A stretch of DNA of 8,410 nt, from assembly GCA_900554455.1 (NCBI GenBank), contig USHT01000038.1:1-8410 (forward strand), given 5' to 3'. The notes under the pieces were generated by a model. The model had not been told where the DNA came from. It made no database searches and worked only from the letters and a program-made list of their open reading frames with translations. The stretch is from an uncultured Collinsella sp. GTDB lineage: Bacteria > Actinomycetota > Coriobacteriia > Coriobacteriales > Coriobacteriaceae. Positions 1-5,034 of the stretch are shown here, one piece after another (position 1 is the first letter of the stretch; the number at the start of each line of letters is the position of its first letter). The position numbers and the translations under genes are program-made.

Positions 1-522
1 GGCCACCTGGTCGCCATGACCGGCGACGGCACCAACGACGCGCCCGCTCTGGCCCAGGCCGACGTCGCCGTGGCCATGAACACGGGCACCCAGGCTGCCA
101 AGGAGGCCGGAAACATGGTTGACCTCGACTCCAGCCCCACCAAGCTCATCGAGGTCGTGCGTATCGGCAAGCAGCTGCTCATGACCCGCGGTTCGCTTAC
201 GACCTTCTCGGTCGCCAACGACATGGCGAAGTACTTCGCTATCATCCCGGCCCTGTTCTCGCCGATCTATCCGGGCCTTGGCGCGCTCAACATCCTCGGT
301 CTGGCAAGCCCGCTGTCCGCGGTTCTTTCGGCCATCATCTACAACGCGCTCGTTATCGTCGCGCTGATCCCGGCAGCGCTGAAGGGCGTTAAGTACCGCG
401 AGGTCCCGTCCGGACAGCTGCTGACCCACAACCTGCTCGTGTGGGGTCTGGGCGGCATCGTTGCCCCGTTCGTATTCATCAAGCTCATCGACATGCTGCT
501 CGCGTTCTGCGGCATTATGTAA
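1..522 (+). CDS. kdpB: KdpB C-terminal part, potassium-transporting P-type ATPase ATP-binding subunit (5' truncated by window)
   Basis: This is the last 173 residues of KdpB, open from the first base in frame 1 and ending at TAA 520-522. It starts within the P domain. The hinge motif [10 protein letters not shown] is at fragment residues 6-15, followed by the conserved QADVAVAMN and [15 protein letters not shown] segments. The membrane segment with [11 protein letters not shown] keeps Asp74 and Lys77 of the fragment, equivalent to E. coli Asp583 and Lys586, which couple ATP hydrolysis to K+ movement. Two or three further hydrophobic helices follow up to the C-terminus, matching the normal KdpB end. 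kdpC starts 12 nt downstream, as in the usual kdpFABC order. The fragment is exactly complementary to the kdpB piece at the right end of the window and is probably the same gene. Confidence 0.97.
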   Translation, partial: GHLVAMTGDGTNDAPALAQADVAVAMNTGTQAAKEAGNMVDLDSSPTKLIEVVRIGKQLLMTRGSLTTFSVANDMAKYFAIIPALFSPIYPGLGALNILGLASPLSAVLSAIIYNALVIVALIPAALKGVKYREVPSGQLLTHNLLVWGLGGIVAPFVFIKLIDMLLAFCGIM

Positions 523-534
523 GTGGAGGTTTGT

Positions 535-1125
535 ATGTTCAAAGGTATCGCATCGCGCGCACTTGGCGTGTTCGCGCTGTTTACCATCGTCTGCGGCCTG
601 GGGTACACGCTCGTGGTGACCGGCGTCGTGCAGCTTGCGTTTCCGTACCAGGCGAACGGATCGCTTATTACGGTCGACGGCAAGGTTGTGGGTTCCGAGC
701 TCATCGGCCAGAACTTCGATGACGAAGCCCACATGTGGGGTCGTATCCAGAACGTGTCAATTGTCGAAGGCGAAGACGGCGAGCTCATGGCGTATGGTGC
801 CCCGTCCAACCTGTCCCCGGCGAGTGAGGAGTATCGGCAGCTGATAGATGCGCGCGTGAAGAAGATCCGCGCCGCCAATCCCGATGCCGATATGGACGCT
901 GTGCCCGTCGACCTGGTGACGTGTTCGGGGTCCGGCCTCGACCCGGAGATCTCTCCGGATGCCGCCGAGTACCAGGTCCCGCGCCTTGCCAAGGCCACGG
1001 GCAAAAGTGAGGACGAGGTGCGCGACATCATCGCCGCGTGCACCAAGGGCCGTTTCCTCGGCGTGTTCGGCGAGCCCACGGTCAACGTGCTCAAGGTGAA
1101 CCTTATGCTGGACGGCGCGCTGTAG
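535..1125 (+). CDS. kdpC: KdpC, potassium-transporting ATPase subunit C
   Basis: KdpC is the single-pass subunit of KdpFABC, needed for assembly and high ATP affinity, with its soluble domain outside the membrane. The 196-residue product (E. coli 190) has one N-terminal membrane helix at about residues 10-36. It is followed by the family signature PYQANGSL, then GSELIGQNF (53-61), a variable part, and the conserved core RAANPDADMDAVPVDLVT, SGSGLDPEISPDAA, YQVPRLAKA and the ending GEPTVNVLKVNLMLD. The ATG at 535 is preferred over an in-frame GTG at 523 because GGAGG (525-529) lies 5 nt before the ATG, while the GTG has no ribosome-binding site and would add Met-Glu-Val-Cys ahead of the usual short N-terminus. 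It sits 12 nt after the kdpB stop, so it is the last gene of the operon. Residues 47-52 (VDGKVV) share 18 identical nucleotides with kdpA. Confidence 0.96.
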   Translation: MFKGIASRALGVFALFTIVCGLGYTLVVTGVVQLAFPYQANGSLITVDGKVVGSELIGQNFDDEAHMWGRIQNVSIVEGEDGELMAYGAPSNLSPASEEYRQLIDARVKKIRAANPDADMDAVPVDLVTCSGSGLDPEISPDAAEYQVPRLAKATGKSEDEVRDIIAACTKGRFLGVFGEPTVNVLKVNLMLDGAL

Positions 1126-1141
1126 GTGAGGGAGTGGCGGA

Positions 1142-1171
1142 TGAGGGCATGACTGACTATCTGAGCCCTCA
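1142..1171 (+). repeat. Small inverted repeat downstream of kdpC
   Basis: TGAGGGC (1142-1148) and GCCCTCA (1165-1171) form a perfect 7-bp stem with a 16-nt loop, starting 17 nt after the kdpC stop. There is no T-run on either side, so it is not a classic intrinsic terminator. It could help block exonucleases at the 3' end of the operon transcript or lie in the tail of the converging kdpE transcript. The function is inferred; only the pairing is seen. Confidence 0.4.
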
Positions 1172-1189
1172 AGTCCACCCCGCCCATCA

Positions 1190-1259
1190 GTTGCGGTGAA
1201 ATACGGACTGTTTTGGCTGTCAAAGGCCTTATCTACTCCGTATTCCACCGCAACTTTTT
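1190..1259 (+). terminator. Long stem-loop with T-run between convergent kdpC and kdpE; putative terminator
   Basis: The arm gttgcggtgaaatacgga (1190-1207) pairs with tccgtattccaccgcaac (1237-1254), 17 of 18 bases complementary with one A-C mismatch. The outer A1189-T1255 pair extends the stem. The loop is 29 nt and contains the palindrome AAGGCCTT (1223-1230). Five Ts follow on the plus strand (1255-1259), so it fits rho-independent termination of the kdpFABC transcript. On the minus strand no T-run follows, so for kdpE it would be at most a weak or rho-assisted end. The stem is long for an ordinary terminator, and it could instead be a member of a dispersed repeat family. Confidence 0.7.
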
Positions 1260-1269
1260 GTGGAGTGGG

Positions 1270-1974
1270 CTAGAGACGCTGCATGCGGTACCCGACACCC
1301 ATGTGCGTCTGAATCATCTTGGGGTGAGAGGGGTCTGCCTCGATCTTCTTGCGCAGGGTGCGCATGAACACGCGCAGGCTCGCCAGATCGCTGTCCCAGC
1401 TCGTGCCCCATATCTCGCGGGTGATGAAGGTGTGGGTGAGCACCTTGTCGACGTTTTTCGCCAGAAGGACGAGCAATTTGTACTCGGTTGGGGTAAGCGA
1501 GAGCTCGCGTCCGTCTTTCGTCGCGTATCCCGCGGCGTAGTCGATATGCAGCGGACCGTTGTCAAACGTGCTCGCTTCTGTCGACTCGCTCGACGCCATC
1601 GAGGAGCGCCTCAAATTCGCACGGACGCGCGCGAGCAACTCATCCACAGAAAAGGGCTTGGTGAGGTAGTCGTCTGCCCCTGCGTCAAGTGCTGCAATCT
1701 TGTCGGAATCTTCGGTGCGCGCCGAAATGACGATAATGGGGACTGCCGACCAGCTTCGTATCTTCGTGATGACCTCGATACCGTCAATGTCGGGAAGGCC
1801 GAGGTCGAGCATGATGAGGCTGGGGCCGTGCGACACCGCATCCATGATGGCGGCCTGGCCGTTGCAAACCTTGCTCACGACATAGCCGTGAAGGTCAAGC
1901 GCGGTCGAAACGAGGTTTTGAACGGTCGGGTCATCTTCGACCAGGAGGATGCGTGGCTTAGCGGCATTATTCAT
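1270..1974 (-). CDS. kdpE: KdpE, OmpR-family response regulator of the kdp operon
   Basis: KdpE receives phosphate from KdpD and activates kdpFABC transcription. The 234-residue product has an N-terminal receiver domain (about 6-120) with acidic pocket Asp14/Asp15, phosphoacceptor Asp57 in LIMLDLGLPDIDG, Ser84 and Lys106 in LTKPFSVDEL. The C-terminal OmpR/PhoB winged-helix domain (about 135-234) has the family marks LSLTPTEYKLLVLL, a recognition-helix region around SLRVFMRTLRKKIE, and the closing GVGYRM. The ATG at 1974 is chosen because the receiver domain begins right after it and GAGGAGAT lies about 9 nt upstream. The frame is open further upstream but gives only out-of-frame kdpD sequence. 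The first 8 nt (ATGAATAA) overlap the end of kdpD, so translation is probably coupled. It converges on kdpC. Confidence 0.97.
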   Translation of the reverse strand: MNNAAKPRILLVEDDPTVQNLVSTALDLHGYVVSKVCNGQAAIMDAVSHGPSLIMLDLGLPDIDGIEVITKIRSWSAVPIIVISARTEDSDKIAALDAGADDYLTKPFSVDELLARVRANLRRSSMASSESTEASTFDNGPLHIDYAAGYATKDGRELSLTPTEYKLLVLLAKNVDKVLTHTFITREIWGTSWDSDLASLRVFMRTLRKKIEADPSHPKMIQTHMGVGYRMQRL

Positions 1975-3502
1975 GAATCTCGATCTCCTCGGCAGGCAGG
2001 GTAAAACGGAAGACGGCCCCATGGGGGTGGTTGTCGCGAACTTCGATGACGCCGCCATGCGCCTCCACGATGGAGCGGCAGAGCGACAGCCCAAGGCCGA
2101 TGCTTCGACGCGAATCCACGGGCCGCGTATTGCTTGAGGTGAAGAAGCGCTCAAAGATATGAGGCTTGTCGCAGTCTGCCACACCCGGCCCATCGTCTGC
2201 GACGTCCACCACGACGAACGCGCCCTCGCGACGTGCGCTGATGGTGACAGTCGAGTCCTCGGGCGTGTATTTGAAGGCGTTCATGATGAGATTCGTAAGC
2301 ACCTGCATGATGAGATGGACGTCGACGCGTACCAGCAGGATGTCGTCAGTGTGCTCGATGGTGACGGCACGTCCATGCGATGCTTGGGCGACATGGCTGA
2401 GGGCGGCCTCGATGACCTCGTCGATGAGCTCGGATGTGAGGTTGAGGCGAATGGTGCCGTCCTCGACGCGTGTGATGGCGAGGAGGTTCTCCACGGTATC
2501 GATAAGCCAGAGGGAGTCGTCGTAGATGGCATCGGCAAGATCGCAGCGTTGTTCGAGGCTGAGCTTCTCGTCGCTCTTCCGAAGGATTGCCGCAGATCCG
2601 GATATAGCCGTGAGGGGTGTCCTCAAATCGTGGCCGATGGAGCGCAAAAGGTTGGCGCGCAGCTGCTCGTTTTTCGCCAAGACCGCAGCCTCTTCGCGCT
2701 CTTGCGCCGCCCGGTCGCTTTCGAGCGCCAAGGCGCATTCACCTACGATAGATAGGACGATCGAATGCTCGAAGGCTTCGATCTCGCGCCCCTCCAGGGC
2801 GATGCCGATGACACCGAATACCTTGTCGCCGGTGCGAACCGCGAGGTAGAGACAGCGCGCCTCAGGCAGGGTCCGCGTGCTTGCGCCCGCGCGCTTGTTG
2901 TTGGTGTAGGTCCAGGTTGCAACGGCGCGCTCGTAGTCGGTGAGCAGCGACGCGGATCGGTTTTCGGTGCCAGCGGACTCATAGAGCGCCTTGCCGAGCG
3001 TGCCGTGTTCGGCGGGGTAGAAGACCACGTCGAGTTTTAGCAGTTTGACGAGTTGGTTCATGGCGACGCGGGCGCACTCCTCCGCGCTATGGGCTTGCTG
3101 CAAGAGCTGGTTCGTTTCGAGGAGTACGCGCGTTTTGAATGCGTTCTCGGCGGATGTACGGGCGTTGTCGGCGATGCGCGCAGTTAACTCGCCGGCGACC
3201 ATAGCGGTGGCGAACATGATGCCGAACGTGACCAGATAGCTTCGGTCGTAGCTGGCGAGCGAAAACAGAGGCGTGACGAAGCAGAAGTTGTAAAGCACTA
3301 CAGAGAGCACGCTCGATACGATCGTGCAGATACGCCCCGTCGTGGTGACGGCGGTCAGCAGGGCCGTGAAGATATAGAGGGATATGATGCTGGAATCGGC
3401 AAATCCCAGATGGCGGAAAGCCGTGCCGATCGCCGTGGCGGCAAGAGAGAGCCAGCGTGCGAAGCACGTTTCGGCTGCTGGGCGGCTGCAGGGCGAGCGC
3501 AT
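1967..3502 (-). CDS. kdpD: KdpD C-terminal part: membrane, GAF-like and histidine kinase domains (3' part of frameshifted kdpD)
   Basis: This frame carries the second half of sensor kinase KdpD; counted from the ATG at 3502 it gives 511 residues. Hydrophobic segments at about 14-110 form the four-helix KdpD membrane domain (DUF4118), followed by a GAF-like region (about 130-255). The kinase core follows: HisKA with His291 in SIGHDLRTPLT, the N box NLIMNAFKY (404-412), the G1 motif DDGPG (436-440), the F box IFERFF and the G2 motif GLGLS (469-473). It ends in an 8-nt overlap with kdpE. All kinase motifs are intact. What is missing in this frame is the cytoplasmic N-terminal half, which lies upstream in another frame. 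An AAAGGA site (3510-3515) 7 nt before the ATG could permit separate translation. Otherwise this is the 3' half of a broken or misread gene. Confidence 0.93.
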   Translation of the reverse strand: MRSPCSRPAAETCFARWLSLAATAIGTAFRHLGFADSSIISLYIFTALLTAVTTTGRICTIVSSVLSVVLYNFCFVTPLFSLASYDRSYLVTFGIMFATAMVAGELTARIADNARTSAENAFKTRVLLETNQLLQQAHSAEECARVAMNQLVKLLKLDVVFYPAEHGTLGKALYESAGTENRSASLLTDYERAVATWTYTNNKRAGASTRTLPEARCLYLAVRTGDKVFGVIGIALEGREIEAFEHSIVLSIVGECALALESDRAAQEREEAAVLAKNEQLRANLLRSIGHDLRTPLTAISGSAAILRKSDEKLSLEQRCDLADAIYDDSLWLIDTVENLLAITRVEDGTIRLNLTSELIDEVIEAALSHVAQASHGRAVTIEHTDDILLVRVDVHLIMQVLTNLIMNAFKYTPEDSTVTISARREGAFVVVDVADDGPGVADCDKPHIFERFFTSSNTRPVDSRRSIGLGLSLCRSIVEAHGGVIEVRDNHPHGAVFRFTLPAEEIEIHE

Positions 3503-4700
3503 GGCGGCGTCCTTTGGGTCGGGAGGGCGGAGTCGACTGCTCTGGAATGATGTAAATGTCGAGGTTCGGAGCGAATGTTATGAGCTGTTCTACGAGAGAT
3601 TTGCGGCCGAAGAGGGCCTGACGGACGCTGCTGCGCTCGCCCGTGCGCCCCATGACGATCTTCGAAATACCCGACAGGCGCGCGAACTCGGAGATCTGAA
3701 ACGCAATGTCGTCGCCATAGACGGTTTCCATATGTGCTCCGAGCTGCTCGGCTAGGGCGATATTGGCTGCAAGCTTGGCGCGCTCATCATCGCTCATGGC
3801 TTGCGTGCGCGGGCTCTCTACGAACAGGGCGACGAGCTCGCTGCGAAACGCTTTCGCCATGCGTGCGGCGGTACGGACGATGCGGGGATTGGTCGGCGCC
3901 GGGGAGACACAGACTAAGATACGCTCCCTGGTGTAGTAGTCACGGTTTCCCAGCACGCGTGCGGCGTCTGTGAGGTGACCGGTGCGATCGGCGCAGCGGC
4001 GCAGCGCGATTTCTCGGAGTGCGGTGAGGTTCTCGACGGTAAAAAAATGCTGTTGCGCTCGGTCGGCTTGTGCGGGACGGTAGACGAGGCCGGCGCGAAG
4101 GCGCTCAAGTAGGTCTTCGGGCTCTATGTCGACGAGCTCGACCTGGTCGGCATCATCGAAGATACGGTCGGGGATTCGTTCGCTCACGACAACGCCGGTG
4201 ATGGATGCAACCATGTCGTTTAGGCTCTCGATATGCTGAACGTTCACGGTCGTATAGACGTCGATGCCCGCATGTAGAAGTTCCTCGACGTCTTGATAGC
4301 GTTTGTCGTGGCGAGACCCCGGCGCATTCGTATGGGCGAGCTCGTCGACAAGGATGAGCTGAGGGGCGCGTTCGATAGCCGCATCTAGATCGAACTCGTT
4401 GAGCGTAATACCGTTGTGTTCGATGAGTTTACAGGGCACGTTCTCAAGCCCTTGTGCAAGATGGGCAGTTGCCGGACGTTCGTGCGGCTCGATGTATCCC
4501 GCGACGACGTCGACACCTCGCCGCTTGGCGGCGTGGGCGGCTTGAAGCATCGCATAGGTTTTGCCTGTGCCAGCAGCGTAGCCAAAGAAAATTTTGAGGT
4601 GTCCCCGGCTGGTTCGAGCGTCATCGGCGACCTCGTCTTTCTCAATTGCCTTGAGGATGAGGTCTGGATTGACGCGAGTGTCCGATGCGTCGCGCTGCAT
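3087..4700 (-). CDS. kdpD: KdpD N-terminal part: KdpD sensor domain and UspA-like domain (5' part of frameshifted kdpD)
   Basis: From the ATG at 4700 the first 389 residues (down to about 3534) match the cytoplasmic half of KdpD. The Walker A-like GYAAGTGKT is at 40-48, Walker B LILVDE at 115-120, then HTNAPGSRH and TTVNVQHIESLND, and a UspA-like domain at about 258-388 ending in NLDIYIIPEQS. The same frame then runs on to 3087 as an Arg/His/Pro-rich tail with no resemblance to KdpD, because the true coding frame has moved by one base. The ATG at 4700 is preferred over the in-frame ATG at 4796 because AAAGG (4708-4712) precedes it by 7 nt and the length then matches E. coli KdpD's short leader. 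The SxS and FTAxY residues reported for cyclic di-AMP binding in Staphylococcus aureus KdpD are not evident. It diverges from kdpF. Confidence 0.93.
   Translation of the reverse strand: MQRDASDTRVNPDLILKAIEKDEVADDARTSRGHLKIFFGYAAGTGKTYAMLQAAHAAKRRGVDVVAGYIEPHERPATAHLAQGLENVPCKLIEHNGITLNEFDLDAAIERAPQLILVDELAHTNAPGSRHDKRYQDVEELLHAGIDVYTTVNVQHIESLNDMVASITGVVVSERIPDRIFDDADQVELVDIEPEDLLERLRAGLVYRPAQADRAQQHFFTVENLTALREIALRRCADRTGHLTDAARVLGNRDYYTRERILVCVSPAPTNPRIVRTAARMAKAFRSELVALFVESPRTQAMSDDERAKLAANIALAEQLGAHMETVYGDDIAFQISEFARLSGISKIVMGRTGERSSVRQALFGRKSLVEQLITFAPNLDIYIIPEQSTPPSRPKGRRHALALQPPSSRNVLRTLALSCRHGDRHGFPPSGICRFQHHIPLYLHGPADRRHHDGAYLHDRIERALCSALQLLLRHASVFARQLRPKLSGHVRHHVRHRYGRRRVNCAHRRQRPYIRRERIQNARTPRNEPALAASP
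3472..3536 (-). other. Frameshift zone inside kdpD
   Basis: KdpD similarity leaves one minus-strand frame after the UspA-like domain (Ser389, codon at 3536) and resumes in the frame one base further on by about 3472, just before the first membrane helix. The change equals one extra base or two missing bases. The stretch is a variable linker with several runs of only three C or A residues, so the exact site cannot be fixed. Mutation, sequencing error or a genuine gene split are all possible; both halves look well conserved, so any lesion would be recent. Confidence 0.85.
3510..3515 (-). promoter_or_regulatory. Internal ribosome-binding site before the kinase half of kdpD
   Basis: On the minus strand AAAGGA (3515 to 3510) lies 7 nt before the ATG at 3502. 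The core and spacing match the AAAGG-7 nt-ATG arrangement at the kdpD start (4708-4712 and 4700). It falls inside the frameshift zone and could start a 511-residue membrane histidine kinase without the sensor half. It may be chance in GC-rich linker sequence. Confidence 0.4.
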
Positions 4701-4772
4701 AGCGTAGCCTTTCTGAAGCGTTGTCCATGCGTGCATACGCGGTGAAGACACCACTGTATGCTCGCGAGGTCG

Positions 4773-4778
4773 AGTATA
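4773..4778 (-). promoter_or_regulatory. Candidate -10 element for kdpDE
   Basis: The minus strand reads TATACT, five of six matches to TATAAT, about 70 nt upstream of the kdpD ATG. No good TTGACA-like hexamer lies 16-18 nt upstream; the nearest TTGCAG is only 12 nt away. The promoter is therefore either weak or activator-assisted. The palindrome TGCAGCTGCA (4786-4795) overlaps the -35 area. Confidence 0.4.
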
Positions 4779-4811
4779 GGCGCACTGCAGCTGCAATAGT
4801 GCTTTCTACCT

Positions 4812-4829
4812 GCATCTTTACGGCATCTT
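4812..4829. promoter_or_regulatory. Candidate KdpE operator: GCATCTT direct repeats at 11-bp spacing
   Basis: GCATCTT occurs at 4812-4818 and again at 4823-4829. The full 11-bp units starting at 4812 and 4823 agree at 9 of 11 positions, and a weaker related unit begins 11 bp earlier at 4801 (GCTTTCT). OmpR/PhoB-family regulators such as KdpE typically bind tandem direct repeats spaced by about one helical turn. The pair lies about 30 bp from the candidate -10 of each divergent promoter, which would suit activation of kdpF. The assignment to KdpE is inferred. Confidence 0.45.
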
Positions 4830-4834
4830 AAGGT

Positions 4835-4854
4835 CGTGAGCCCCAGCCCTCACG
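4835..4854. repeat. Inverted repeat CGTGAG-N8-CTCACG in the control region
   Basis: CGTGAG (4835-4840) and CTCACG (4849-4854) form a perfect 6-bp inverted repeat with an 8-nt centre, extendable by two G-C pairs if T4834 is bulged. It lies between the direct repeats and the candidate kdpF -10. It could be a dimeric regulator site or a hairpin; TCTTTAA follows on the plus strand but is too poor in T for a confident terminator. Confidence 0.35.
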
Positions 4855-4858
4855 CCTC

Positions 4859-4864
4859 TTTAAT
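4859..4864 (+). promoter_or_regulatory. Candidate -10 element for kdpFABC
   Basis: TTTAAT is the most AT-rich hexamer on the plus strand between the direct repeats and kdpF. No recognisable -35 lies 17 bp upstream, which is usual for promoters that depend on an OmpR-type activator. It would give a leader of roughly 75 nt before kdpF. The assignment is tentative. Confidence 0.3.
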
Positions 4865-4907
4865 CCCTAGAAGCGTTTACTGTCCCCAGACGCTTGCGAG
4901 GGCAGGC

Positions 4908-4923
4908 GTCCGAGACATCGGAC
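4908..4923 (+). repeat. Leader hairpin just upstream of the kdpF ribosome-binding site
   Basis: GTCCGA (4908-4913) and TCGGAC (4918-4923) form a perfect 6-bp stem closed by the four-base loop GACA. It ends about 8 nt before the AAAGGGG ribosome-binding site of kdpF (4932-4938). It may stabilise the operon mRNA 5' end or keep the site open; no regulatory role is shown. Confidence 0.4.
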
Positions 4924-4944
4924 CGCGTGTGAAAGGGGCGGTAA

Positions 4945-5031
4945 ATGGACATCCTCATTCCCATCATCGGAGTCGTCTGCATTGGACTCCTTATCTATTA
5001 CATCTACATTCTGATGAGGAGTGATTCGTAA
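4945..5031 (+). CDS. kdpF: KdpF, small membrane subunit of the potassium-transporting ATPase
   Basis: A 28-codon gene, as expected for KdpF (E. coli 29 aa), which stabilises the KdpFABC complex at the KdpA-lipid interface. The product is almost entirely one hydrophobic helix (about residues 3-22, rich in Ile, Leu, Val and Tyr) with a short polar tail Met-Arg-Ser-Asp-Ser. The ATG at 4945 follows AAAGGGG (4932-4938) by 6 nt. The TAA at 5029-5031 is 3 nt before the kdpA ATG, so the two are almost certainly co-translated; an AGGAG for kdpA lies inside the end of kdpF (5017-5021). Identification rests on size, hydrophobicity and position before kdpA. Confidence 0.92.
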   Translation: MDILIPIIGVVCIGLLIYYIYILMRSDS

Positions 5032-5034
5032 ACT

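Larger units (their letters stand above)
4701..4944. promoter_or_regulatory. Divergent kdpD / kdpF control region
   Basis: This 244-nt gap separates the divergent kdpD and kdpF starts and holds no gene. It should contain both promoters and the KdpE operator. Visible in it, left to right, are a TATACT element for kdpD (4773-4778, minus), a 10-bp palindrome TGCAGCTGCA (4786-4795), two GCATCTT direct repeats (4812-4829), an inverted repeat (4835-4854), a TTTAAT element (4859-4864, plus) and a hairpin in the kdpF leader (4908-4923). No long structured leader such as a ydaO-type cyclic di-AMP riboswitch fits in the roughly 70-nt leader. Confidence 0.75.

Noticed and set aside
1..522. Two independent, diverged kdp operons that merely flank kdpDE
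   Set aside because: It is possible in principle, but the two kdpB pieces are complementary to the codon with no shared region beyond one Gly, which is much more simply explained by one gene cut by the window edges.
523..534. GTG at 523 as the kdpC start
   Set aside because: It has no ribosome-binding site of its own and would overlap the GGAGG that serves the ATG at 535.
339..1223. Minus-strand open frame (294 codons) opposite kdpB and kdpC
   Set aside because: It is the complement of two confidently identified genes and runs across the terminator stem; no protein family features.
1213..2004. Plus-strand open frame (263 codons) opposite kdpE
   Set aside because: It starts inside the terminator loop and is antisense to kdpE, whose receiver and DNA-binding motifs are clear.
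1975..2193. N-terminal extension of kdpE to the ATG at 2193
   Set aside because: The extra 73 codons are out-of-frame kdpD kinase sequence; the receiver domain starts after the ATG at 1974, which has its own ribosome-binding site.
3509..3520. Slippery heptamer CCCAAAG in the kdpD linker as a programmed frameshift site
   Set aside because: In the frame that would allow tandem slippage it gives a -1 shift from the kinase frame to the sensor frame, the opposite of what is needed to join the halves.
4701..4796. Upstream ATG at 4796 as the kdpD start
   Set aside because: It would add 32 residues unlike KdpD and would occupy the candidate promoter region. The ATG at 4700 has AAAGG at 7 nt and fits the family's leader length.
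4865..4944. ydaO-type cyclic di-AMP riboswitch in the kdpF leader
   Set aside because: The leader is too short and shows only one small hairpin, not the paired multi-stem fold of that class.
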